64,000 nucleotides of DNA from an uncultured Thermoguttaceae bacterium. Its GTDB lineage: Bacteria; Planctomycetota; Planctomycetia; Pirellulales; Thermoguttaceae. The stretch lies in the NCBI GenBank assembly GCA_937951625.1, contig CALFBP010000010.1, forward strand, positions 62,001-126,000, in the 5' to 3' direction. Below, piece after piece: positions 29,040-38,671 of this stretch. Under the pieces are notes generated by a model. The model had not been told where the DNA came from. It worked only from the letters and a program-made list of their open reading frames with translations, and did no database searches. Made by a program: the position numbers and the translations under genes. The stretch's first letter is position 1, and each line of letters begins with the position of its first letter.

Positions 29040-30266
29040 GTGTTTCTCCCGATCGAAGACGCGATCGACGATTTCCCGGGATTCGGGCCGAGCCGATTGG
29101 CGGCGAATCGCGCACTACCGGTGGATGAAATCCTCGTCCCCGAAGGCGACTTGGCCGCTGCACGCAAACGGCTGCGAGCCCAATGTCCCAAAAGCGCCGG
29201 CGTCTACGGAATGATCGACGCCGAAGGACGGCTGATCTACGTGGGCAAATCGAAATCGTTGCGGGCCCGGCTCACGAGCTATCTGCGCGACGGAACGATC
29301 GACTCCAAGGCGCAGCGCATCATGACTTGTACGCGGCGTATCGTTTGGGAACCAGGCCCTCACGAGTTTGTCGCCTTGCTGCGAGAACTAGAACTGATTC
29401 GCAGGTTTTGTCCGCGGTTCAACGTCCGGGGCCGTCCGGGGCGGGGACGCCGGGCTTATGTGGCCCTCGGCGCTGGGCCCGCCCCCCGCGTCTACCTTAC
29501 CGAAAAACTGTCGCAGAGCGATCGCTCGGCGGTCGGGCCGCTACGGCCCAACCGCGAGCTCCGCCGCATGATTCGGACGGTCAACGATTGCTTCAAGCTC
29601 CGCGATTGCCCGAACAAAACCACCATTACGTTTTCGGATCAAAAAGAGCTGTTTTCGCGCCAAGCCGGTTCCGCCTGCATCCGCTGGGAGTTGGGCACGT
29701 GTCTTGGCCCCTGCCGTGGGGCGTGCAGCAGTCGACAGTATGCCGCCCAGGTCCGCCGCGCGCGGGACTTTCTCTGCGGTTCGGACCAAAGCATCCTCGC
29801 TCGCTTGGAACGCTCCATGCGGTCCGCGGCCGCGGCCGAACGATACCGCCGTGCCGCCGCCCTCCGCGACCAGTGGCGGGCCCTGACGGAGCTTCAGCAG
29901 CTTTTGGAGCGGGTCCGCACGGTCGAACGGACCTATTCGTTCGTCTATCCCCTGCCGTCGTACGGCGGGGGCCAGACATGGTATTTGATCCGCCGCGGCC
30001 AAGTCATCGGGACCGTGCCGTCTCCCAAAACTCCCCCATTGGCTCGACGAGCGTTCGATGCCCTCGACAAAGCGTACTTTTCTCCCTCACGACGAGCGGA
30101 GCTCACCGCTGCCGACGATCCTGACGTGATTTTGTTGGTCTCGTTCTGGTTTCGCACCCATCCCGACGAACTTCGACGCACCCTCGCCCCCGAGGTTGCT
30201 CGACAACGCTGCATGGAACGACTGGGTGAATTCCTCGAACGGCACCGTATGTCGGAACTCGGTTAA
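29040..30266 (+). CDS. UvrC-like GIY-YIG protein lacking the second nuclease domain
   Basis: A 408-residue protein starting at GTG, with GGAAGG at 29025-29030. Residues about 45-130 form a GIY-YIG nuclease domain (SAGVYGMIDAEGRLIYVGKSKSLRARL, then a conserved Glu in ALLRELELIRRF). Next come a Cys cluster (CIRWELGTCLGPCRGAC) resembling the UvrC zinc/Fe-S region and a UvrB-binding-like helical segment (AAAERYRRAAALRDQW). The sequence ends before the RNase H-like endonuclease and HhH domains of normal UvrC (about 600 residues). It could act like Cho (incision on one side) or as an accessory excision nuclease. Confidence 0.85.
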   Translation: MFLPIEDAIDDFPGFGPSRLAANRALPVDEILVPEGDLAAARKRLRAQCPKSAGVYGMIDAEGRLIYVGKSKSLRARLTSYLRDGTIDSKAQRIMTCTRRIVWEPGPHEFVALLRELELIRRFCPRFNVRGRPGRGRRAYVALGAGPAPRVYLTEKLSQSDRSAVGPLRPNRELRRMIRTVNDCFKLRDCPNKTTITFSDQKELFSRQAGSACIRWELGTCLGPCRGACSSRQYAAQVRRARDFLCGSDQSILARLERSMRSAAAAERYRRAAALRDQWRALTELQQLLERVRTVERTYSFVYPLPSYGGGQTWYLIRRGQVIGTVPSPKTPPLARRAFDALDKAYFSPSRRAELTAADDPDVILLVSFWFRTHPDELRRTLAPEVARQRCMERLGEFLERHRMSELG

Positions 30267-31267
30267 GCCCGATACCAACGATCCAAGGTCTCTTTCCACT
30301 GGCGGGGATGACGAATGGCGGCAAAGGCGTCCCGAACGGCCTCGGCTTGCGGGTGCATGCGGGCGTACTTGATGCCAAAGTTTCGCATCACGTTCAAAAC
30401 CCGCCGAGAACCGTAGTTGATTTCCGCCAAGCGATAATGTTCCTCGATTACGGTCCGCTGTTCGCCCAGACTGGGAGGAGGGGGAAGGGGTTGCCCCGAA
30501 GCCAACGCGCGAATCTCGCGGAAAATCCAAGGATTGCCGATCGCTCCCCGGGCAACCGTGATGCCATCCACGCCCGTCGCGGCGAACATGGCGAGGCAAT
30601 CGGATGCCGTAAATAAATCGCCGCTGCCGAAAACGGGCACGGCGCCTACACGCGATTTCACTTCGCGGACGAATTCCCAGGAGCTGCGGCCCTCGTAACG
30701 TTGCCGCACGGTCCGCCCGTGAATCGTCACCGCCGCCACTCCCAAAGCCAGCGCGCCCTCGAGGATCGCAAAAAAATGGTCGCGGCTTTGGGGACTGTCA
30801 TCGAGGCCGCGGCGCATCTTCAGGGTTAGGGGGATACGCGGAGGCAGGGCGTCGCGGAGCCGGGCGAGGATTTCCCGGGCCTTGTCGGGCTGGCTGAGCA
30901 TCCAGCCGCCACGACACTTGCCCACCACCTTGCGGACCGGACAACCAAAATTGACGTCGATCACGTCGAAACCAGCTTCGACCAGTTTCAAGGCGGCCGG
31001 CACCAGCGGCTCGGCCGCGCTGCCCATGAGCTGCGCGGCCACAGGATGGTCGCCGTCTTCCACACGAATCCAACGAGTCGCCTTGCGTCCCTTGGTGACA
31101 TTGACAACGAACTGGTCGAGAAGGACTTCGCAGATCGAATAGCCTGCTCCAAAGCGTCGCGCAATGACCCGCGTCGGCCAGTCGCTGTAGCCGCTCATCG
31201 CCGCTAGCGCCACGGGAAAATCGATCTGAACCGTTCCAAGGACCAGCGGGGCCAGATTTGGGAACAT
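30263..31267 (-). CDS. tRNA-dihydrouridine synthase, DusB-like
   Basis: A 334-residue flavoenzyme reducing uridines in tRNA. ALAAMSGYSDWPTR matches the FMN-binding opening. VNFGCPVRKVVGKCRGGWML holds the catalytic Cys, and TLKMRRGLDD, TIHGRTVRQRYEG, VFGSGDL and TVARGAIGNPWIFRE follow in family order. The ATG at 31267 is chosen; the track adds three residues from a GTG and neither has a clear Shine-Dalgarno. Its stop codon overlaps the stop of the convergent UvrC-like gene. Confidence 0.93.
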   Translation of the reverse strand: MFPNLAPLVLGTVQIDFPVALAAMSGYSDWPTRVIARRFGAGYSICEVLLDQFVVNVTKGRKATRWIRVEDGDHPVAAQLMGSAAEPLVPAALKLVEAGFDVIDVNFGCPVRKVVGKCRGGWMLSQPDKAREILARLRDALPPRIPLTLKMRRGLDDSPQSRDHFFAILEGALALGVAAVTIHGRTVRQRYEGRSSWEFVREVKSRVGAVPVFGSGDLFTASDCLAMFAATGVDGITVARGAIGNPWIFREIRALASGQPLPPPPSLGEQRTVIEEHYRLAEINYGSRRVLNVMRNFGIKYARMHPQAEAVRDAFAAIRHPRQWKETLDRWYRA

Positions 31268-31438
31268 GGACGCCACGGTTCATCAATGAGTTCTTAAAGC
31301 AGGAAATTGAAAATAACTTCCCCTATTAGGGGGAGATTGTGATGTTCGGGTGAATGCGGTGTTTAGGAAATCCACGCAAGACTTCTGTCTTTGCAACCCA
31401 TTTCGGCAATCATGTGGGTTTGCCGATTGGCAACGGAG

Positions 31439-31458
31439 CTTAACGGATACCCGTTAAG
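31439..31458. repeat. Perfect 8-bp inverted repeat, 4-bp loop
   Basis: CTTAACGG-ATAC-CCGTTAAG. There is no T-run after either arm, so it is not a typical terminator. It may be an operator or part of a leader RNA, between dusB-like and gyrA. Confidence 0.5.
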
Positions 31459-31679
31459 ACCGGAAGCTCGGTTAACCCCCTCGCTTTGTGGTTGACTTTT
31501 GGGCGAGTTGCCTGTTTGCGTGTTCCTTCTTCGTATCTATCCCCCATGGATGGTGGTAAATAGAATCTCGATCGCCGTTTGCCCAGCTCGAATCGAATAT
31601 GTGGCCACAAGGATTCAAAATCAAATCGCAAATCGTTTCTGCTTTGGTACTTGCGTTTTCCTTTTTTCCGCAGGCGGAG

Positions 31680-31708
31680 TTGTGAGACAAAGGGCTTCGA
31701 GCTATACT
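31680..31708 (+). promoter_or_regulatory. Candidate gyrA promoter
   Basis: TTGTGA and TATACT are separated by exactly 17 bases, about 95 bases before the gyrA start, in an A/T-rich region with a T-tract just upstream. This is a prediction from sequence only. Confidence 0.55.
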
Positions 31709-31806
31709 TAAGTTTTTGGTCGTTAAGGCTTTCGAAAGATTCGAGGGCCTAGTTCGATTCCTGCTCGGGATGAGTGTTTCCGAGGCAGACTTAAGAAAGG
31801 ATTGCC

Positions 31807-34554
31807 TTGTCTACCGACTCTAGTTTGCCGCCCGAACCACCCCATGAGGGTGGCAGAGAAAGCGAGGAAACCGCTTCCCCGTCGACCGGGGCCAGCACCA
31901 CCGGCCGGGTGGTGGAACTGGCCATCGAGGACGAGCTCAAAGGGTCGTACCTGACGTACGCGATGAGCGTGATTGTCAGCCGGGCCCTGCCCGACGTGCG
32001 CGACGGCTTGAAACCTTCGCAGCGTCGCATCTTGGTCGCGATGAACGACCTGAATCTGACGCCGGGGGCTTCGCGGGTCAAGTGCGCGAAAATCTGCGGC
32101 GACACCAGCGGCAACTACCATCCCCACGGCGAAAGCGTGATCTATCCCACACTGGTCCGCATGGCCCAGGAGTGGAACACCCGGTATGTCCTCATCGACA
32201 AGCAAGGCAATTTCGGCTGGCCCTCCGGTTCGCCGGCGGCCGCCATGCGGTATACCGAGGCCCGCCTCTCACCGTTCTCCGCGTTGATGCTGGAGGACCT
32301 GAATCTGGACACGGTCGACTTCGTGCCCACCTACGACGAGCGGCGTCGGGAACCGACCGTGCTTCCCTCGGCATTTCCCAACTTATTGGTCAACGGCGCC
32401 AACGGCATCGCGGTGGGCATGGCCACGTCGATCCCGCCGCATAACCTCACCGAGGTGTGCGACGCCTTGATCAAGCTGATCGACGACCCGGATGTGTCCA
32501 TCGACGAATTGTTGGAAATCATCCCCGGCCCTGACTTCCCCACCGGCGGAATCGTGTGTGGTCGCAACGGGATCCGCCGCGGTTACCACACCGGGCGGGG
32601 GACGATCGTGGTTCGGGCGAAAGCCACGATCGAGGAAATGTCCCATGCACGGTACCGTATCGTCGTCACCGAGATTCCCTACCAGCAAACGACCGACAAC
32701 ATCGAGCAGCGCATCGCCGAGCTGGTGAACGAAGGCCGTATCGACGGCATCTCCAACATCCGAAATGAAAGCGATCTGAAGGAGCCGGTGCGTCTGGTCG
32801 TGGAACTCAAGCGGGACGCCGATCCCGAGGTCGTGCTCAACCAGCTCTACCAGTTCTCGCCGCTCCAAGATAGTTTCTCGCTGATCTTTTTGGCTTTGGT
32901 CGATGGCAAACCGCGGATGCTAACGCTGAAGGCGCTTCTGGAGGAGTTCCTCCGGCATCGCAGGACGGTGATTCGCCGTCGCACTCAGTTTCTTCTGACC
33001 AAGGCCCGGCAACGCAAGCATACGGTCGAAGGGCTGCTGGTGGCGTTGGCCAACATCGAGGAAGTGATTCGGGTGATCCGCTCCTCGCCGAGCCAGGCCG
33101 AGGCCAAGGCCCGATTGGCCCAAGTGGCATGCCCCGCCGCCATGCTGCAAAGGGCTTTGGGCGAGGAGGGGTTTGCGGCCATCGTTGCCGAGCGAGGCAG
33201 TTTGGAAAGCTATCCTTTGACGCCCGTCCAGTGCGACGCGATCCTGCGAATGACCCTCGGGCAATTGGTGAACCTGGAACAGGAAAAGCTCGTCGGCGAA
33301 CACCGCAAGTTGCTGGCCGACGTGGCGGAATTCCAACGCATCCTTTCGGACCCGAAAAATATCGACCAGATCATCCGCAATGACTTGTTAGAGCTGAAGC
33401 GCAAGCATGGCGATCCGCGGCGAACCCAGATCAGCGATGAAGAGCCCGACAACCTCGACATGGACGATCTGATCACCGAGGAAACGGTGGTCGTCTCGAT
33501 CTCTTCCAACGGTTACATCAAACGCACGCCGATCACCGCCTATCGCGCGCAGCACCGCGGGGGCAAGGGACTCACCGGGGCCAAGACGGACGACGAGGAC
33601 CCGATCCAGAAGCTGTTCGTGTGCAGTACACACGATTACATGATGTTTTTCACCAATTTCGGGAAGGTCTATTGGCACAAGGTGTATGGCATTCCCGAGT
33701 TGGGGCGGGACCGCCGCGGCCGGGCGATCGTGAACCTCTTGAACCTGGCCGAAGGAGAGCACATCGCCGATTGCCGCGCCGTGCGCGACTTCGACAAGCC
33801 GGACCATTACTTGGTCATGGCTACCCGACGCGGTCTGGTGAAAAAGACCGAGTTGGCCGCCTACAGCCGGCCGAAGCGCTATGGCATCATCGCCATCAAG
33901 CTCCGCGAGGGCGATGAATTGGTCGATGTGGTGATCACCAAGCCGGGCGACGAGATCGTTTTGGCTACGGCCCGGGGAATGGCCATCCGTTTTCGGGAAT
34001 CGGACGTGCGTCCCATGGGGCGCGACTCCAGCGGCGTGAAGGGCATCCGCCTCATCGGCGACGATGCCGTGGTGGGCATGGTCGTGGCCGATCCCGACGC
34101 CTATTTGCTGACCGTCTGCGCCAATGGCTATGGCAAGCGCACGCCCTTCGGCCCCAACCTCGAGCCGGTGGTTGCCGGGCAGAACGGCGACGACGCCGCT
34201 GACGACGAGGGCGACGAAGGCGAAGTCGCCGACTCCGAGCAGGAAGCGAGCGAGAACGGCGACCATTCTTCACAACGGTCATACCGCACGCAGCACCGCG
34301 GCGGCAAAGGGCTGCACGACATCAAGACCACCGAGCGCAACGGCCCAGTGATCGGCATCGTCCGCGTTCGCGATGGCGACGAGGTGATGATGATTACCGC
34401 TCGCGGCAAGATCCAACGCATTCCCGCCGACGACGTGAGCGTGATCGGGCGCAACACCCAGGGCGTGCGGATCATGAGCCTGGAGGAAGGCGACACGCTG
34501 GTCGCCGTGAAGCGCGTTCCCCGCGAGGAGCCCAACGGTGCCCAAAGTTCGTGA
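31807..34554 (+). CDS. gyrA: DNA gyrase subunit A
   Basis: A 915-residue type II topoisomerase breakage-rejoining subunit, starting at TTG after AAAGGA. The N-terminal core includes [45 protein letters not shown] and the catalytic Tyr in MRYTEARLS. The C-terminal beta-pinwheel has a GyrA box, QHRGGKG, and a second copy of the same heptapeptide near the last blade. The two are separated by an acidic low-complexity insert ([18 protein letters not shown]). Presence of the box favours GyrA over ParC. gyrB is not adjacent. Confidence 0.95.
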   Translation: MSTDSSLPPEPPHEGGRESEETASPSTGASTTGRVVELAIEDELKGSYLTYAMSVIVSRALPDVRDGLKPSQRRILVAMNDLNLTPGASRVKCAKICGDTSGNYHPHGESVIYPTLVRMAQEWNTRYVLIDKQGNFGWPSGSPAAAMRYTEARLSPFSALMLEDLNLDTVDFVPTYDERRREPTVLPSAFPNLLVNGANGIAVGMATSIPPHNLTEVCDALIKLIDDPDVSIDELLEIIPGPDFPTGGIVCGRNGIRRGYHTGRGTIVVRAKATIEEMSHARYRIVVTEIPYQQTTDNIEQRIAELVNEGRIDGISNIRNESDLKEPVRLVVELKRDADPEVVLNQLYQFSPLQDSFSLIFLALVDGKPRMLTLKALLEEFLRHRRTVIRRRTQFLLTKARQRKHTVEGLLVALANIEEVIRVIRSSPSQAEAKARLAQVACPAAMLQRALGEEGFAAIVAERGSLESYPLTPVQCDAILRMTLGQLVNLEQEKLVGEHRKLLADVAEFQRILSDPKNIDQIIRNDLLELKRKHGDPRRTQISDEEPDNLDMDDLITEETVVVSISSNGYIKRTPITAYRAQHRGGKGLTGAKTDDEDPIQKLFVCSTHDYMMFFTNFGKVYWHKVYGIPELGRDRRGRAIVNLLNLAEGEHIADCRAVRDFDKPDHYLVMATRRGLVKKTELAAYSRPKRYGIIAIKLREGDELVDVVITKPGDEIVLATARGMAIRFRESDVRPMGRDSSGVKGIRLIGDDAVVGMVVADPDAYLLTVCANGYGKRTPFGPNLEPVVAGQNGDDAADDEGDEGEVADSEQEASENGDHSSQRSYRTQHRGGKGLHDIKTTERNGPVIGIVRVRDGDEVMMITARGKIQRIPADDVSVIGRNTQGVRIMSLEEGDTLVAVKRVPREEPNGAQSS

Positions 34555-34585
34555 GCCAAGCGCCGCAGAAAACGCGCTGCCCGGT

Positions 34586-35668
34586 TTACGTCCGCTTCCA
34601 TAGGTCATGCGGCCGGCGGGCATCGGTGTGGAAGGGCAAGGTCACTTTCCGGCCCGTGCCCGCCGACTCGTAGGCCGCCATGAGGACCTCCAGCGTGGCC
34701 CGGCCGTCCTCGCCCGTTTCCATGGGCTGCTTGTCGTTCTGGATGCAATCGACGAAGTGGGCCATTTCCTGGGGGAAACCGTAGTTCCAGCACTCCTCGA
34801 ACATGGTGAAGCTCCAGCCTACGGTGGAACCGGCCTTTTCCACCGCGTAGTCGTAACCCACCGAACTGTAGGTGTGGATGGAGCTGCCGCGCAAGAGATC
34901 GGCGAAGGCCACGCCCTTGGAGCCGTACACTTCGACACGATCGTCCATGCCGCCCAATTTGGTCCAGCTCTCTTCGGCCAGACCGACGCATCCGCTCTCG
35001 AATTCGACGAGGATCAAGGCATTGTCGTCGCCTTGGGTTTTGTCCTTGTGGACCAGCGTGTCCATGTGGGCATAGACCGACTTGATGGGCTGTTTGTCGA
35101 GCATCCAGCGGAAGAACTCGATGGCGTGGCAGCCCATGTCCAACCCCACTCCGCCGCCCGAGCGGTCCACGTCCCAAAAATGCGGCGCGTGAGGGCCATC
35201 GTGCTTTTCCAATTGTTTGATGAGCGTCGGGTAGCCCAAGGCCCCATCGTCCAAAAGCTTTTTGACCCGGACGTACTTCGGTGCGAAGCAGATCTCCTCG
35301 GCGTACATCAGCTTCACGTTCGCCCTCTTGCAGGCGGCGATCATTTCGTCGGCCTCGCGGAGGTTCAAGCACAGCGGCTTCTCGCAGATCACGTGTTTGC
35401 CCGCCGCCGCTGCCTTGACCGTGAATTCGCAATGCAGGTGATTCGGGATGCCGATGACCACCACGTCCAATTCGTCGATTTCGAGAAACTTTTGGTAATC
35501 GGTTCGGGCATGCGGAATGCCGAACTTCTTGGCAAATTGCTCCGCATGGCCCGGCGTGGGCGAGTAGACCGCGAACAACTCTGCCTGTGGCACCATCTTG
35601 AATGCCTCGGCGTGGAGGTGGGCGATGAATTGCGAGCCGACCAGACCGACACGAACGGGTTTCGCCAT
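34586..35668 (-). CDS. Gfo/Idh/MocA-family oxidoreductase
   Basis: A 360-residue NAD(P)-dependent oxidoreductase of sugars or inositols. The Rossmann fold opens with VRVGLVGSQFIAHLHAEAF; VIGIPNHLHCEFTVKAAAAGKHVICEKPL carries the EKP lysine motif; the C-terminal domain has VDRSGGGVGLDMGCHAIEFFRWML with the conserved GCH. No secretion signal is seen, unlike many planctomycete paralogues. It is convergent with gyrA. Confidence 0.93.
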   Translation of the reverse strand: MAKPVRVGLVGSQFIAHLHAEAFKMVPQAELFAVYSPTPGHAEQFAKKFGIPHARTDYQKFLEIDELDVVVIGIPNHLHCEFTVKAAAAGKHVICEKPLCLNLREADEMIAACKRANVKLMYAEEICFAPKYVRVKKLLDDGALGYPTLIKQLEKHDGPHAPHFWDVDRSGGGVGLDMGCHAIEFFRWMLDKQPIKSVYAHMDTLVHKDKTQGDDNALILVEFESGCVGLAEESWTKLGGMDDRVEVYGSKGVAFADLLRGSSIHTYSSVGYDYAVEKAGSTVGWSFTMFEECWNYGFPQEMAHFVDCIQNDKQPMETGEDGRATLEVLMAAYESAGTGRKVTLPFHTDARRPHDLWKRT

Positions 35669-35860
35669 GATTGGGCCCTTTCTCTAGGGAGCAACGGAAC
35701 GGACGCCTGTTGTGGAGAACCGCCAAGAAGCCGATCCCGCCTCGCGGCAACTCGAAGAGGCGGCCCTGGCTTCTCCGCGGCGGCCTCTATTTTTAAGGAC
35801 CGTGCGGGCCCGTGACTAGCCACAACACCGAGAAAATTCCAACGCGTGGGGCCGTCTTTG

Positions 35861-38542
35861 TCAGCTCGCCCCGACGCGCGTCACGCGCACCGCGCAGACC
35901 TTGGTCTCGGGGATTTTGGCCACCGGGTCCAGCGCCGCGTGTGTCAGCAGGTTGGTGGGTGTGTCGGGGAAATGGAAGGTGAGGGAGACGACACCGGGCG
36001 GGCAGACCTCGGTGACGTGGGCCGCCACCACGACTTTCCCCCGCCTCGACGACACCTCGACCCGCTCCCCGTCATGGATTCCCAAACGCGAGGCGTCCTC
36101 AGGGTGAATCCTCAAGAATTCCTGGCCGCTCAATGACCGCAGCCCATCGACGCGGAGCGTCATCGTACCCGTGTGGTAATGGTACAGACTTCGATCGGTG
36201 GTCAAGAGGAGAGGATAGTCTTGATCGGGTAGCTCGGCGGGCGGTTTGAACTGAAGCGGCACCAGCCGCGCCTTGCCACTGGGGGTCGGAAAGCGCTGGC
36301 CATGGAGCATGGGCGTTCCCGGGTGTTCGCGCGTCGGGCAAGGCCAGTGCAGACCGCCGTTTTCCAGCCGATCGTAGGCGATTCCGCCGTAACTCGGCGT
36401 CAGCGAGGCGATCTCGGCCATGATCGCCGCGGGATCGGCAAAGTCGAAACCGCTCGCGCCCATGCGCCGGGCGATCTGGCAGGTGATCCACCAGTCGGGC
36501 CGGGCCTCGCCCAAGGGCTCGATCGCCTTGCGCACGCGTTGCACGCGGCGCTCGGTGTTGGTAAACGTTCCATCCTTTTCCGCGAACGTGGCTGCCGGCA
36601 GGACCACGTGCGCCAGTTGGGCGGTCTCGGTCAGGAAGATGTCCTGAGCGACGAAGAACTCCAAATGGCGGAGGGCTTCCACGACATGGTTCGCGTCGGC
36701 CTCGCTCAGCACGGGGTTCTCGCCGACGAGGTAAACGGCCTTGATTTGCCCCTCGATCATGGCGTGGAAGGTCTCGGTCATCGCCATGCCCGGTCGATCG
36801 GAAAGCGTGCAGCCCCAGGCAGACTCGAACTTCTGCCGCACCGCGGGATCGTCGACCCGCTGGTAGCCCGGATACACATTCGGCAAAGCCCCCATGTCGC
36901 AGGCGCCCTGCACGTTGTTTTGACCGCGCAAGGGGTTCACCCCGCTGGACGGCCGCCCCAGGTTGCCGGTGACCAACGCCAGGTTGCTGATGGCCAAAAC
37001 GTTGTCGGTGCCGTGGCTGTGCTGAGTGATGCCCATGGCGTAGAGGATACTGCCAGGCTTTCGGGTGGCGAACATCCGCGCCGCGTGAACCACCGCGTCG
37101 GCGGGAACGCCGGTCAGCCGCTCCACGGTCTCCAAGTCCCAACTGGCCAACGATTCACGCAGCGTCTCGAAACCCTCGCAGCGTTCGGATACGAAGGCCG
37201 GGTCCCAAAGCCCCTCGTCGACAATTACGCGAAGCATTCCCATGAGCAAGGCCACGTCGCTCCCTGGCTTTTGCCGGATCCAGATCGTGGCGTGACGGCA
37301 GAGGTCGACCTCCTTGGGGTTGGCGACGATCAAAGCAGCGCCGCGGCGCACGGCGTCCTTGACGTGCAATCCAATGATCGGATGAGCGGCCGTGGTGTTG
37401 CAGCCGATGGCCAGGATGCAGGCGGCTTCGCGGATATCACCAATCGGATTGGTCATGGCCCCGCTGCCCAAGGTTTGCAACAGTCCCGCCACGCTCGGGG
37501 CATGGCAGAGCCGGGCGCAGTGATCCACGTTGTTGCTCTGCATCACTTGCCGAGCGAACTTTTGAATCAGGTAATTTTCCTCGTTCGTGACGCGGGCCGA
37601 GGCCATGGCGGTAAACTGGCTGCCGCGATACGCCGAAAGCCGATTGGCCACCAAATCCAAGGCCTCGTCCCAGGTGGCCTCGACGTGCTTGCCGTTCTTT
37701 TTGATGAGCGGCCTGGTCAATCGCTCCGGATGGTGGATGAAGTCGTGGCCGAATCGGCCTTTCACGCACAACCGGCCGTGGTTGACGGGGTTTTCCGTAT
37801 CGCCGCGGGCCGAAACCACCTTCCCGCCACGCACGCCAAGGTAAATGCCGCAGCCTGTACCACAATAAGGACAGGTGGTCTTGACCTCGCGTACGGGCGG
37901 CAGAGCTTTCTTCGGCGCCAAGGCGCCGACGGGGCAGCGGACCACGCACTCGCCGCAGGATTCGCAGCGCGACTCGACGATCGGGCGCCCTCCAAACGTG
38001 CTCACCCGCGTGCGAAAGCCCCGAAACGCGAAGTCCAACGCCCCCACGCCCACGATCTCGTCGCAGGTGCGGATGCAGATGCCGCAAAGAATGCACTTGT
38101 CGTGGTTGAGCGTAAAGAAGGGATTGGAATCGTCGATCTCGCCCGAGGGGCTGGGACGCCTCATGCGGGCCAGGCGCTGCTGGTCCACGCCGACCCAGGC
38201 CGCCACCTCATGCAGCTTGCACTGTTCGCTCTTCGCGCAGACGAGACAGTCGCCGTGATGGTTCAAAATCAGCAGCTCGACGGCGATTCGCCGGGCGGCG
38301 TCGATCGCCGGGTGATCGGTAGAGATTACCATGCCGTCCTCGGCGGGTGCCCGGCAGGACAGCATCTGCCCACGCCCCTCCACGTGGACCAGGCACACGC
38401 GGCAGATGCCGACCGGTTCCAAGTCGGGATGATGGCAGAGATGGGGAATATACACGCCGTGCTGGAGAGCGGCCTCCAAGATGGTTGTTCCAGGCCGGGC
38501 CGAGATCGTCCGGCCGTCGATCGTCAACTTGATTTCACTCAT
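35861..38542 (-). CDS. fdhA: NAD-linked formate dehydrogenase, catalytic alpha subunit
   Basis: An 893-residue molybdenum/tungsten enzyme from the ATG at 38542 (AGGAG upstream). In order: a [2Fe-2S] domain (HLCHHPDLEPVGICRVC), a His/Cys cluster motif (HHGDCLVCAKSEQC), two [4Fe-4S] motifs (CILCGICIRTC, CESCGECVVRCP), the catalytic-domain cluster CPYCGTGCG, and the bis-MGD barrel. The active-site segment NNVDHCARLCHAPSVAGL has Cys where E. coli FdhF has Sec, followed by the essential His. The C-terminal dinucleotide-binding domain is complete. It is the last gene of the NuoE-NuoF-FdhA operon and would oxidise formate with electrons passed to NAD. Confidence 0.95.
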   Translation of the reverse strand: MSEIKLTIDGRTISARPGTTILEAALQHGVYIPHLCHHPDLEPVGICRVCLVHVEGRGQMLSCRAPAEDGMVISTDHPAIDAARRIAVELLILNHHGDCLVCAKSEQCKLHEVAAWVGVDQQRLARMRRPSPSGEIDDSNPFFTLNHDKCILCGICIRTCDEIVGVGALDFAFRGFRTRVSTFGGRPIVESRCESCGECVVRCPVGALAPKKALPPVREVKTTCPYCGTGCGIYLGVRGGKVVSARGDTENPVNHGRLCVKGRFGHDFIHHPERLTRPLIKKNGKHVEATWDEALDLVANRLSAYRGSQFTAMASARVTNEENYLIQKFARQVMQSNNVDHCARLCHAPSVAGLLQTLGSGAMTNPIGDIREAACILAIGCNTTAAHPIIGLHVKDAVRRGAALIVANPKEVDLCRHATIWIRQKPGSDVALLMGMLRVIVDEGLWDPAFVSERCEGFETLRESLASWDLETVERLTGVPADAVVHAARMFATRKPGSILYAMGITQHSHGTDNVLAISNLALVTGNLGRPSSGVNPLRGQNNVQGACDMGALPNVYPGYQRVDDPAVRQKFESAWGCTLSDRPGMAMTETFHAMIEGQIKAVYLVGENPVLSEADANHVVEALRHLEFFVAQDIFLTETAQLAHVVLPAATFAEKDGTFTNTERRVQRVRKAIEPLGEARPDWWITCQIARRMGASGFDFADPAAIMAEIASLTPSYGGIAYDRLENGGLHWPCPTREHPGTPMLHGQRFPTPSGKARLVPLQFKPPAELPDQDYPLLLTTDRSLYHYHTGTMTLRVDGLRSLSGQEFLRIHPEDASRLGIHDGERVEVSSRRGKVVVAAHVTEVCPPGVVSLTFHFPDTPTNLLTHAALDPVAKIPETKVCAVRVTRVGAS

Positions 38543-38671
38543 GCATCCGTCACTCCTGCCCAACGTTGTACCCCCGGGCGCCTTCGCCAAGCCGCGCACG
38601 GGCCTCGCACGGCCCGATTACCTCGCCACGGGAGCAAGCCCCAACGAAGGGTGCATCGGCTCCGGCAATTT

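Larger units (their letters stand above)
31268..31806. other. AT-richer intergenic region upstream of gyrA
   Basis: This 539-base gap is visibly richer in A/T than its neighbours. It holds the gyrA promoter candidate and an inverted repeat annotated separately. Frames inside it do not translate to a recognisable protein. Confidence 0.6.

Noticed and set aside
31745-31765. tRNA T-loop-like GTTCGATTCC
   Set aside because: The flanking bases do not form a T-stem, and no acceptor or anticodon stem can be folded around it.
35861-38542. Selenocysteine in formate dehydrogenase
   Set aside because: The active-site codon is Cys (in ARLCHAPS); there is no in-frame TGA.
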